From Porticoccus sp963974675 (GTDB lineage: Bacteria > Pseudomonadota > Gammaproteobacteria > Pseudomonadales > Porticoccaceae), in NCBI GenBank assembly GCA_963974675.1, contig CAXBDQ010000002.1, positions 1 to 64,000 on the forward strand: 64,000 bases of DNA. Direction: 5' to 3'. Within the stretch, counting starts at the first letter, position 1. Every line of letters starts with the position of its first letter. The translations under genes were made by a program, and so were the position numbers. Shown piece by piece: positions 7,920 through 15,132 of this stretch. Under the pieces are notes generated by a model, which saw only the letters and a list, made by a program, of their open reading frames with translations, did no database searches and was not told the DNA's origin.

Positions 7920-8735
7920 ATGGCTCCACTCTCGGAACACAGCACGCTCGTACATCAATCCCTCTGGGAACAAATACAGCAAGAAATCCAAATCATTGCC
8001 GATGATGAGCCAGTCTTAACCAATTTTTTACAGATCGCTGTTCTCAAGCATGACTCTCTACTTGCGGCCCTCAGCTTCCTGTTGGCAGAAAAACTAGCCT
8101 GCAAGACTACACCGGCACTGATATTACAAAAAGTTTTTGATGAAGCCTTTAACTCTGACCCTCACATTGAAGAACAGATCAACGAAGATATCTGGGCACT
8201 CAATTATCGCGACTCTGCCTGCCAAGGGCCCTCATCTGCCTTTCTCTACTACAAAGGCTTACACGCTTTAGAGGCATGGAGAGCAGCACATTGGTTATGG
8301 GGCAATGATCGCAAGTCCTTAGCCCTGGTATTACAAAATCGGATTTCGGTAACATTTGGTGTAGATATTCACCCGGCAGCCACTATTGGCAAAGGCATCA
8401 TGTTCGACCATGCCACAGGCATTGTGATTGGCGAAACTGCGGTAGTAGAAGATTGTGTATCTATATTACAGTCCGTCACTCTGGGCGGGACAGGCAAAGA
8501 ATCCGGCGATCGCCACCCAAAAGTTCGTCGCGGTGTTTTAATCGGTCCTGGGGCAAAAATTCTTGGCAATATTGAAATTGGAGAAGGGTCAAAGATTACT
8601 GCGGCCAGTGTCGTACTAAAAGATATCCCTCCCCATTCAATCGTCGCCGGGGTGCCAGCCACAGTAGTGGGGACAATGGCAAATGGTTCCCCCGCAGAGA
8701 AAATGGACCAGGGATTGACGGGTTGTGGCCAATAG
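7920..8735 (+). CDS. cysE: serine O-acetyltransferase
   Basis: Transfers acetyl from acetyl-CoA to L-serine, giving O-acetylserine for cysteine synthesis. The 271-residue length matches E. coli CysE (273). An N-terminal helical domain with YYKGLHALEAWR-like sequence leads to the left-handed beta helix of hexapeptide repeats: IHPAATIGKG, the catalytic FDHATG, GETAVV, LGGTGKE and PKVRRGVLIG. The C-terminus ends shortly after VAGVPATVVG; the last ~20 residues are unlike E. coli, where the tail carries the Ile involved in cysteine feedback, so feedback behaviour cannot be read directly. The DUF5062 gene follows after 30 bases and may be cotranscribed. Confidence 0.96.
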   Translation: MAPLSEHSTLVHQSLWEQIQQEIQIIADDEPVLTNFLQIAVLKHDSLLAALSFLLAEKLACKTTPALILQKVFDEAFNSDPHIEEQINEDIWALNYRDSACQGPSSAFLYYKGLHALEAWRAAHWLWGNDRKSLALVLQNRISVTFGVDIHPAATIGKGIMFDHATGIVIGETAVVEDCVSILQSVTLGGTGKESGDRHPKVRRGVLIGPGAKILGNIEIGEGSKITAASVVLKDIPPHSIVAGVPATVVGTMANGSPAEKMDQGLTGCGQ

Positions 8736-8765
8736 ATCCCACTGATTTATTAAGGAAAAGAATCA

Positions 8766-9026
8766 ATGTCAAAACTAAAAAATGAAGTTGAACTATTAAA
8801 AGAAGCCTTGAGAGTCGGCATGATTTATGCCGAAAAAAGAGGTGCTGCCAAATTTGATACAACAGACTCTGCCAAAGAAAAAATTGAATATGTCTACCGC
8901 TTGTTAGCTCATGACAAGCTCATTCAACCCTTGGCAAAAACTCAATTAGATTTACCACACATGAAACACAAACTCGCCATGTGGATTTCCAAGCAGCTAC
9001 CAGAAGACCACGCACTGTTAAAATAA
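8766..9026 (+). CDS. DUF5062 family small protein
   Basis: 86 residues, soluble and mostly helical, ending MKHKLAMWISKQLPEDHALLK-like. It matches the DUF5062 pattern seen in Vibrio and marine relatives (KNE..LLKEAL..G, AEKRG, AKEKIEYVYRLL..DKLIQPL, MKHKLA.WISKQLP). Function unknown. The ribosome site AAGGAAAAG lies 5-10 bases before the ATG. It lies downstream of cysE on the same strand, with two hairpins after it. Confidence 0.8.
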   Translation: MSKLKNEVELLKEALRVGMIYAEKRGAAKFDTTDSAKEKIEYVYRLLAHDKLIQPLAKTQLDLPHMKHKLAMWISKQLPEDHALLK

Positions 9027-9087
9027 TGCCGTAGCCTTAACCGTAACAATAGACCCGACACGAAGCCAGAAATTAGCAGCTTTTGTT

Positions 9088-9159
9088 CCACCTCTTTGGT
9101 GGATTAAATCCAAGAAATTAATTTACTCCTAAGGGAAGAAGGTTTTTTCTTCTTCCCTT
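9088..9159 (+). terminator. two hairpins after the cysE-DUF5062 unit
   Basis: A small hairpin CCACC-TCTTT-GGTGG (9088-9102) is followed by a perfect 11-base stem, AAGGGAAGAAG (9131-9141) with CTTCTTCCCTT (9149-9159) and a GTTTTTT loop. The sequence after the second stem is AT-rich (TTAAAATATTTT) rather than a pure T-run. Together they probably end the cysE transcript ahead of the rhomboid gene. Confidence 0.6.
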
Positions 9160-9191
9160 TAAAATATTTTCCTCGCCCCAAGATCTAAGGG

Positions 9192-9893
9192 ATGACAAAA
9201 ACAGACTCCTCTCTTCAACAGAGTATTCTTACTGCCACCGGATTTGCCGCCTTAATCTGGTGGTTAAAAATCTGTGAGGTTATGTTCGGCTGGGACCTTC
9301 ATCAGCTAGGTATTTATCCCCAAAGCCCTAACGGACTTATAGGCATTTTCACTGGGCCATTGATTCACGGCTCTTGGGCTCATGTCACGGGCAATACCCT
9401 ATCCCTGCTGCTATTAGGCAGCATGCTTCTTTACGGCTACCCCAAGTCACGCTGGTGGACCCTGTCCATTATCTGGTTGGTATCGGGTGTTGGTGTGTGG
9501 CTGTTTGCCCGTCAAACATACCATTTCGGTGCCAGCGGCTTAACCCACGGCATGTTTTTTTACTTATTTGTTGGCGGCATACTCCGACGAGACAAACGCT
9601 CCATCGTGCTACTGATGATAGCGTTTTTCATGTATGGGGGAATGCTATTAACCATCTTTCCACGTGAACCTGATATCTCCTACGAATACCACTTTTTCGG
9701 TGCCTTGGGCGGTGTTCTGAGTGCCTTTATTTTTAAGCAGAGGGACCCCAAGCTCAAAGAAAAGACTTATTCTTGGGAACAACAATCCGGTAATGGCTAT
9801 GTACTTGAAGAAGAGGATCTGATCATTGGCGATCAATGGAAGACTGAAAAACAAAAAGAACGTGAAGCCGCGATGGGCAAAGACACTTTTTAA
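9192..9893 (+). CDS. rhomboid family intramembrane serine protease
   Basis: A 233-residue polytopic inner-membrane protein with about six hydrophobic segments. The rhomboid catalytic set is present: HVTGN (H64...N68) in the second helix region, nucleophile Ser115 in GASG, and general-base His167 in YEYHFFGALGG. A ~50-residue charged cytoplasmic tail follows. Substrates are unknown; the family cleaves transmembrane helices, in some bacteria for quality control or protein release. AAGGG abuts the ATG, closer than normal, so the start is not well supported, although the N-terminus looks natural. Convergent with recQ. Confidence 0.88.
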   Translation: MTKTDSSLQQSILTATGFAALIWWLKICEVMFGWDLHQLGIYPQSPNGLIGIFTGPLIHGSWAHVTGNTLSLLLLGSMLLYGYPKSRWWTLSIIWLVSGVGVWLFARQTYHFGASGLTHGMFFYLFVGGILRRDKRSIVLLMIAFFMYGGMLLTIFPREPDISYEYHFFGALGGVLSAFIFKQRDPKLKEKTYSWEQQSGNGYVLEEEDLIIGDQWKTEKQKEREAAMGKDTF

Positions 9894-9926
9894 CACTCCA
9901 ACAACACTTGGAAATAAATAGTCGTT

Positions 9927-11744
9927 TTAGTTGGGCGCCAAATGGTTGTTAATCGCCTGCAAAAAAGCAGGCCCGTATTTATCTCGTTTACGCTCACCAA
10001 CACCACTTAGTCGACTAAACTGCTCCATCGTCTGCGGTACAGTGGCACACATTTCTTGCAGAGTACTGTCATGAAAAATGATGTAAGGCGGAATGCCCTG
10101 ATCTCCAGCCAATTGACGTCGACATTCTCTTAACGCCTCCCATAAAGCAACGTCCACATCTTCCGAAAGATAAGTCTTGCTTAAGCGTCTGGCTTCTTTT
10201 CTCTTTATATCCCGGCGTAGCTCAATGTGTTCATCACCACGCAATAAAGGGCGACACTTTTCTTCCAACCGTAATGCACCAAAACGTTCCATATCGACAC
10301 AGAGGTACCCTCGAGCCACCAACTGACGGAACACCGAACTCCATTGATTACTATCCAGTGTCTTGCCAATACCATAGGTGGGCAATTGGTCGTGACCATA
10401 TTGAGAAATTTTATCTGTCTCAGTACCCAACAATACATCCACTACATGCTTCACGCCGAAACGCTGGTCTGTTCGATACACCGCACTCAAAGCCATACGA
10501 GCAGACTCGGTTCCATCCCAGGTGTCCACCGGCTCCAGACAGTTATCACAATTACCACAGGGTTCGGGCAAAGCGTCGCCAAAGTAATTCAATAATACCT
10601 GACGACGGCAACTGGTAATTTCACACAGCCCCAACATGGCATTTAATCGGTGCTGCTCGGCTCGCTTGTGTTCTTCGCTGCCTTCAGACCCCGACATCAT
10701 CTGCCGCAGTTTAATCACATCTTGCAGGCCATAAATCATCCAGGCATCAGTGGGCTCGCCATCACGTCCACCGCGACCTGTTTCCTGATAATAGGACTCT
10801 ATCGTTTTGGGTAAATCTAAATGTGCCACAAACCGCACATCCGGTTTATCAATACCCATACCAAAGGCAATGGTCGCCACCACGATGACGCTCTCTTCTC
10901 GCAAAAAACGGGACTGGTGATCAGCCCTTGTCGCGGCATTTAATCCCGCATGATAAGGCAGAGCCTTAAATCCCTGCTGCTGCAACCAAGAGGCTGTTTC
11001 TTCCGTTTTTTTACGTGATAAACAATAAATAATACCGGCATCCTTGGGGTGTTCATCTTTCAAAAACCGCAACAGTTGCTGTTTGGCATTGTGTTTCAAC
11101 GCAATACGGTAGCGAATATTGGGGCGGTCAAATCCTGCAATAAACTGCCGAGCCTCTCCCAAATCCAAACGGTGAATAATTTCGGCGCGGGTACGCTCAT
11201 CAGCTGTGGCCGTTAGTGCAATACGTGGCACATCGGGAAAGCACTCGTGCAAAATACTAAGCTGCAAATAATCAGCACGAAAGTCATGACCCCACTGAGA
11301 GACACAATGAGCTTCATCAATGGCAAACAAGGCAATAGATGAACCCTGAAGCAACGAGAGCATTCGCTGCTGATTAAGACGCTCCGGGGCGACATACAAT
11401 AAATCCAGCTCTCCGGCCAACAAAGCCTGCTCAACTTGGTTAGCCGTTGCTGCATCCAAACTTGAGTTTAAATAACTTGCTCTGACCCCAACCTGACGCA
11501 ATGCATCCACTTGGTCTTTCATCAAAGCGATTAGGGGCGATACCACGATGCCACAACCAGGCCGAAGCAACGCCGGTATTTGGTAACACAGGGATTTACC
11601 CCCACCCGTAGGCATCAATACCAAGGCATCACCACCCTCAACCACCGTCTGGATAATGTCATCCTGTGGTGATCGAAAAGAGGGGTAACCAAAGACGGTT
11701 TGAAGGATGTTTTGGGCGGAAGTTATTATAGGGGCAGAATTCAT
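9927..11744 (-). CDS. recQ: ATP-dependent DNA helicase RecQ
   Basis: A 3'-5' superfamily 2 helicase that unwinds recombination and replication intermediates. The 605-residue length matches E. coli RecQ (609). Walker A MPTGGGKS (44-51), DEAH box (143-146), the aromatic-rich loop CVSQWGHDFR, and motif VI YYQETGRGGRDG are all present. A zinc-binding C-rich segment (CRRQ...CGNCDNC), the RQC winged helix and a C-terminal HRDC domain (residues about 525-600) follow. An inverted repeat lies against a TATACT -10 immediately upstream. It stands alone between the convergent rhomboid gene and the DUF2007 gene. Confidence 0.97.
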   Translation of the reverse strand: MNSAPIITSAQNILQTVFGYPSFRSPQDDIIQTVVEGGDALVLMPTGGGKSLCYQIPALLRPGCGIVVSPLIALMKDQVDALRQVGVRASYLNSSLDAATANQVEQALLAGELDLLYVAPERLNQQRMLSLLQGSSIALFAIDEAHCVSQWGHDFRADYLQLSILHECFPDVPRIALTATADERTRAEIIHRLDLGEARQFIAGFDRPNIRYRIALKHNAKQQLLRFLKDEHPKDAGIIYCLSRKKTEETASWLQQQGFKALPYHAGLNAATRADHQSRFLREESVIVVATIAFGMGIDKPDVRFVAHLDLPKTIESYYQETGRGGRDGEPTDAWMIYGLQDVIKLRQMMSGSEGSEEHKRAEQHRLNAMLGLCEITSCRRQVLLNYFGDALPEPCGNCDNCLEPVDTWDGTESARMALSAVYRTDQRFGVKHVVDVLLGTETDKISQYGHDQLPTYGIGKTLDSNQWSSVFRQLVARGYLCVDMERFGALRLEEKCRPLLRGDEHIELRRDIKRKEARRLSKTYLSEDVDVALWEALRECRRQLAGDQGIPPYIIFHDSTLQEMCATVPQTMEQFSRLSGVGERKRDKYGPAFLQAINNHLAPN

Positions 11745-11752
11745 GGCGGCGG

Positions 11753-11781
11753 AGTATACCCTATCAATGAACCAGATAGGG
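11753..11781 (-). promoter_or_regulatory. recQ promoter with inverted repeat
   Basis: On the minus strand a TATACT (11758-11753) lies just before recQ. Directly behind it CCCTATC (11759-11765) and GATAGGG (11775-11781) form a perfect 7-base inverted repeat with a 9-base spacer, occupying the space between -10 and -35. No convincing -35 is visible. The repeat could be an operator or an RNA hairpin. Confidence 0.4.
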
Positions 11782-11865
11782 TTGGATCAGGATAGTCTGC
11801 CCCGCAGGTTTAGATAACATCAGAGATAGAGTAGAGAAAGGATTCGGCAGTATTATTCAGGACAG

Positions 11866-12174
11866 CTATATTGACGGCTCTTTTTGGCAATTCCAGCAAA
11901 ACTCAAAAGATCCGGAGTTTTCTTCACCACATGACTGACACAGCCAGTCAGGTTTATTATCTGATGTCTGAAAATTTTCAATAATCGACATGGCCTGGTC
12001 ATAATCTGAATCATTAGTAACCCAGAGTTCGACCCAAGTATCCTGCGGTGCCAAATCACCAGAACCACCAGCAGCAAATTCGTTTTTCAGAAATACAGAC
12101 AATCCTGCATTCTCAACAATATTTTTTATATTGCTGACGAGAAAGCTGTTTTCGTGGGTATAGATTAGTTTCAT
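11866..12174 (-). CDS. DUF2007 domain protein with C-terminal zinc ribbon
   Basis: 102 residues from the ATG at 12174. The frame is open to 12267, but the family begins at MKLIYTHENSF. Residues 1-70 form the DUF2007 domain, a small ferredoxin-like fold sometimes described as a putative signal-transducing module, with a D-x-W-V-E-L-W-V strand at about 45-52. The tail has a four-cysteine zinc ribbon: C79-x2-C82 and C93-x2-C96. Function is unknown. It is a monocistronic unit on the minus strand upstream of recQ. The family call is solid and the zinc site is inferred from cysteine spacing. Confidence 0.75.
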   Translation of the reverse strand: MKLIYTHENSFLVSNIKNIVENAGLSVFLKNEFAAGGSGDLAPQDTWVELWVTNDSDYDQAMSIIENFQTSDNKPDWLCQSCGEENSGSFEFCWNCQKEPSI

Positions 12175-12547
12175 AAATAGGGTCAACTTTAAAATTATCT
12201 TTTCAATGTATAGGTCTTTCATGGGTAATACTGAGAGACAAAGAAAATTGATACTTATTTTGACCAATCCTTTGCTCTACGAGTATGACAGCCTTCCTTT
12301 ACAATTCTTGAGCTAAGACTAACAGCGTTATTTCAACCTGAAAACCTCAGCAATCACTCCCTAGCAACAAGGTTTTGTCTCAAAAAACTTGATGCCCTTC
12401 ACAAAATCAAACACCTAACCCCTGTTTGGGCGCTAGTTAACACTGGAATTGCGACTCGTCACCTCGCTCCACTCCTCTTTCCGGTCTTTAATGGACCCAC
12501 TGTCAGAAAGAATTGTGCTTTAGAACTAAACGCCGAGGAAAACCATC
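12175..12547. other. intergenic stretch with a start-less open frame
   Basis: No gene is supported. On the plus strand a frame of about 87 codons runs from a TGA at about 12287 to a TAA near 12554 without any ATG, GTG or TTG start. It could be chance or the decayed remnant of a gene. The right end holds the GAGGAA ribosome site (12535-12540) of the next small gene. Confidence 0.4.
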
Positions 12548-12712
12548 ATGAATAATCGGAACATTGCCTGCCTACTAGCGATTGTATGCGGAACCTTATT
12601 CGGGGCCTCTTTAGGTATGTTTGCCCAAGGCCCAGATGCCTGGGTTGGCACTGGTGTCATCTGTGCCATTGGTGCCTGCGTTACCTTGAGTGAACTCGTT
12701 CCGTCTTTCTAA
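12548..12712 (+). CDS. small membrane protein, unrecognised
   Basis: A 54-codon gene. The ATG at 12548 has GAGGAA seven bases upstream, an excellent ribosome site, and the frame closes with TAA just ahead of a clear rho-independent terminator. The protein has two hydrophobic glycine-rich stretches, about residues 5-25 and 33-48, separated by QGPDAW, with almost no charge apart from an Arg at 4. This looks like a two-helix hairpin in the inner membrane. I recognise no family. The ribosome site and dedicated terminator argue that it is expressed. Confidence 0.6.
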   Translation: MNNRNIACLLAIVCGTLFGASLGMFAQGPDAWVGTGVICAIGACVTLSELVPSF

Positions 12713-12735
12713 CTCATACTAAGCTCCCTCATTGA

Positions 12736-12761
12736 GGCCACAAAGATGTGGTCTTTTTTTT
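12736..12761 (+). terminator. rho-independent terminator
   Basis: GGCCACA (12736-12742) and TGTGGTC (12747-12753) form a seven-base stem with one G-T pair and an AAGA loop, followed by eight T. It lies 23 bases after the 54-residue gene. Confidence 0.85.
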
Positions 12762-12846
12762 ATTCTACGCCCTCCCCAACCCGCTACTCATCCAGCCAAA
12801 AACCTAGACAAACTGAATTGAGCGAGAAACTTTCATTAAAGCCCCC

Positions 12847-12852
12847 TATAAT
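12847..12852 (+). promoter_or_regulatory. -10 element before the 66-residue gene
   Basis: A perfect TATAAT at 12847-12852, preceded by a C-run and followed by GCGCGG, about 110 bases before the ATG at 12961. No good -35 is present at 16-18 bases (GAGAAA), so strength is uncertain. The implied leader of about 100 bases contains no obvious structure. Confidence 0.45.
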
Positions 12853-12960
12853 GCGCGGCTATCGCTGGCACTTGAGAACACAAACCTTTCATTAGGCTTA
12901 TAGCTCTTATTATTGCCTAGTATCAAAATTTAATTAAATTGTAGTGACGCAGGACAGACT

Positions 12961-13161
12961 ATGGAACGCCCAGAAGTTAAGAAAGGTGAGTGGATTATTC
13001 TTAGACAATCCCCTGAAGATCCCGGTATTGAAGCAAATATTTATCGAGAAGAAGACGATGGAACATTGTTTGTGGGCTATCATGCCTACAGCATCAAAAC
13101 AACGAAAGCTCATGCTGTATGGGACGAAACTTTTTGGAGAGTCATTGAGCGTCGCAAGTAA
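12961..13161 (+). CDS. small soluble protein, unrecognised
   Basis: 66 residues, rich in Glu, Arg, Tyr and Trp, predicted as short beta strands (GEWIILRQ, DGTLFVGYHAY, FWRVIERRK). It resembles small SH3-like barrel proteins in general look, but I cannot name a family. AGGA lies about seven bases before the ATG and a TATAAT lies about 110 bases upstream. A second frame (12944-13180) overlaps it with no ribosome site and is a shadow. It faces mutL, where miaA and hfq follow in many gammaproteobacteria. Confidence 0.65.
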   Translation: MERPEVKKGEWIILRQSPEDPGIEANIYREEDDGTLFVGYHAYSIKTTKAHAVWDETFWRVIERRK

Positions 13162-13167
13162 ACCTAG

Positions 13168-13202
13168 AAAAAAGGGCTGAGGACATTGAGCTTTTCAAGC
13201 CC
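13168..13202 (-). terminator. probable mutL terminator
   Basis: Read on the minus strand, GGGCT (13202-13198) pairs with AGCCC (13178-13174), and an inner TTGA/TCAA pair shortens the loop. Six T (13173-13168) follow. It lies 20 bases past the mutL stop. Confidence 0.5.
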
Positions 13203-13220
13203 CTAGAATCAAACCTGATA

Positions 13221-15047
13221 TTATCGCCCCCGCAAAAACAGCTTGTCCAGCTCTTCCAATGACATTTGGGTCCAGGTAGGACGCCCGTGATTACATTGGC
13301 CACTGCGTTCGGTGGCTTCCATGTCCCTTAGTAAGGCATTCATCTCGGGAATACTCAGCTTGCGATTAGCCCGTACAGAGCCGTGACAAGCCATCGTGCC
13401 CATAATTTCATTGAGATGTTGCCGAATACGGTCACTGGAACCATGAGTTATCAAATCTGAAAGCACATCACGCACCAAAGGCTCCACATCCGAATCCCGC
13501 AACATGGCGGGTATCTGCCGCACTATCAAGCTCTCGGGTCCCGCCCGCTGTAGAGAGAATCCCAAAGCTTCAAATAGTGTTTGATGTTCTTCGGCAATAT
13601 CAGCTTCCGGTTGACTAATGGCTAAAGTGACCGGGACCAGTAATGGCTGTGAGCGGATACTGTCAGAATCAAAAGCTTGCTTCATCTGCTCATAGGTAAT
13701 TCGCTCATGGGCCGCATGCATGTCCACCAACACCATTCCCTGAGTATTTTCAGCCAAGATATAAATGCCCTTCAGTTGAGCAATGGCATACCCCAATGGA
13801 GGAACCTGCTCAGAAGGCTCTCCGGCCAATGATGGCATGGCAGACTGAAATGATTCAGGTGACGACTGATATTGCGAAGGATAAACCGACATATTTTCTG
13901 CCACAGTCCCAGCAGATGGCGGAGGAGAATAAAGAGCCATGGAGGGTTGCTTAAAAATAGAGGCCGACTCATCTGGATGAGCATCTGTCGAACTCTCGGG
14001 AATACTTGATGCCTCGGAGGACTGATCACCTGGCCGAATATCTGCTACAGCACGGTGCAAACTGCGGAACAAAAAATCATGTACCGTACGACTATCACGA
14101 AAACGTACCTCGTGTTTAGTCGGATGAACATTAACATCCACATCAGCTGCATTCAGTTCAAGATATAACACAAAGGCCGAATGACGACCGTGGTACATCA
14201 CGTCCTGATAGGCCTGCCGAACGGCATGGGTCACTAGCTTGTCTCGGATACTTCGGCCATTCACAAAGAAATGCTGTAAGTCGGTTTGACTGCGCGAGAA
14301 TGTCGGCAATCCGACCCAACCCCACAGTCTAAGCCCTGCGGCCTCCACATCGACATACAGGGCATTTTCCATAAATGCCGTACCACAAATGTTGGCTACC
14401 CTTCGCTCTTGTTCTAGCTGTGTAGCCGCCGCTCGAAAGTTATGTACTACCTTGCCATTATTTCGCAGGGTAAAGTCGATATCGAAATGACTCAGAGCAA
14501 GCTTTCTAAGGACTTCGTCGACACGTTTATATTCTGTATTCTCGGTACGTAAAAATTTACGTCTTGCCGGCGTATTAAAAAACAGGTCACGCACCTCAAC
14601 AGTCGTGCCTTTGGGGTGTGCTGCAGGCGAAATTTGGACGGCCATATCACGCCCTTCAGTCTCTGCCTTCCAGCCATGATGCTGGCCATCTTTTCCGGAA
14701 CTGTCACTCGAGGTGATAGCCAACCTAGAAACCGAGGAGATACTGGCTAATGCCTCACCACGAAAACCTAACGTCCCCACAGACTCAAGGTCATCTAACT
14801 GTTCAATTTTACTGGTGGCATGTCGGCTAAGGGATAGCGATAAATCTTCCTCACCAATACCACAGCCATTATCTCGAACCCTAACCAGTTTTACGCCACC
14901 GTTTTCCACGTCAATATCAATACGTCTGGCGCCACTATCAATTGCATTTTCCAACAACTCCTTAACCACAGATGCCGGGCGTTCGACCACTTCACCCGCA
15001 GCGATCTGATTGGCCAGCCGAGGGCTGAGAAGATGAATTTTTTGCAT
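13221..15047 (-). CDS. mutL: DNA mismatch repair protein MutL
   Basis: A 608-residue GHKL ATPase linking MutS mismatch recognition to strand removal. The N-terminal ATPase has ENAIDSGA (33-40), RDNGCGI (58-64) and GFRGEAL (94-100). A Ser/Pro-rich linker spans about 335-415. The C-terminal dimerisation domain contains DMHAAHERITYE (442-453), which fits the endonuclease signature D-x-H-A-x2-E-x4-E, plus ACHGSVRANR and CNHGRPTW. This endonuclease-type MutL, as in Pseudomonas, implies a methyl-independent nicking system. It is last in nnr-tsaE-amidase-mutL, after an 85-base gap; the usual miaA-hfq continuation is absent. Confidence 0.97.
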   Translation of the reverse strand: MQKIHLLSPRLANQIAAGEVVERPASVVKELLENAIDSGARRIDIDVENGGVKLVRVRDNGCGIGEEDLSLSLSRHATSKIEQLDDLESVGTLGFRGEALASISSVSRLAITSSDSSGKDGQHHGWKAETEGRDMAVQISPAAHPKGTTVEVRDLFFNTPARRKFLRTENTEYKRVDEVLRKLALSHFDIDFTLRNNGKVVHNFRAAATQLEQERRVANICGTAFMENALYVDVEAAGLRLWGWVGLPTFSRSQTDLQHFFVNGRSIRDKLVTHAVRQAYQDVMYHGRHSAFVLYLELNAADVDVNVHPTKHEVRFRDSRTVHDFLFRSLHRAVADIRPGDQSSEASSIPESSTDAHPDESASIFKQPSMALYSPPPSAGTVAENMSVYPSQYQSSPESFQSAMPSLAGEPSEQVPPLGYAIAQLKGIYILAENTQGMVLVDMHAAHERITYEQMKQAFDSDSIRSQPLLVPVTLAISQPEADIAEEHQTLFEALGFSLQRAGPESLIVRQIPAMLRDSDVEPLVRDVLSDLITHGSSDRIRQHLNEIMGTMACHGSVRANRKLSIPEMNALLRDMEATERSGQCNHGRPTWTQMSLEELDKLFLRGR

Positions 15048-15132
15048 TATTATTTTCTTATGTAGCCATATGTTAAAGGGGCTATGTCTTAAAGGGATTA
15101 TGTCTTAAAGAAACTACGCTATACAGATAGTT

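Noticed and set aside
12287..12555. About 87 open codons on the plus strand without a stop
   Set aside because: No ATG, GTG or TTG start in frame and no recognised family. It may be a gene relic, but it cannot be supported.
12944..13180. 78-codon frame overlapping the 66-residue gene
   Set aside because: Lacks a ribosome site, whereas the 12961 start has one; the peptide has no natural character.
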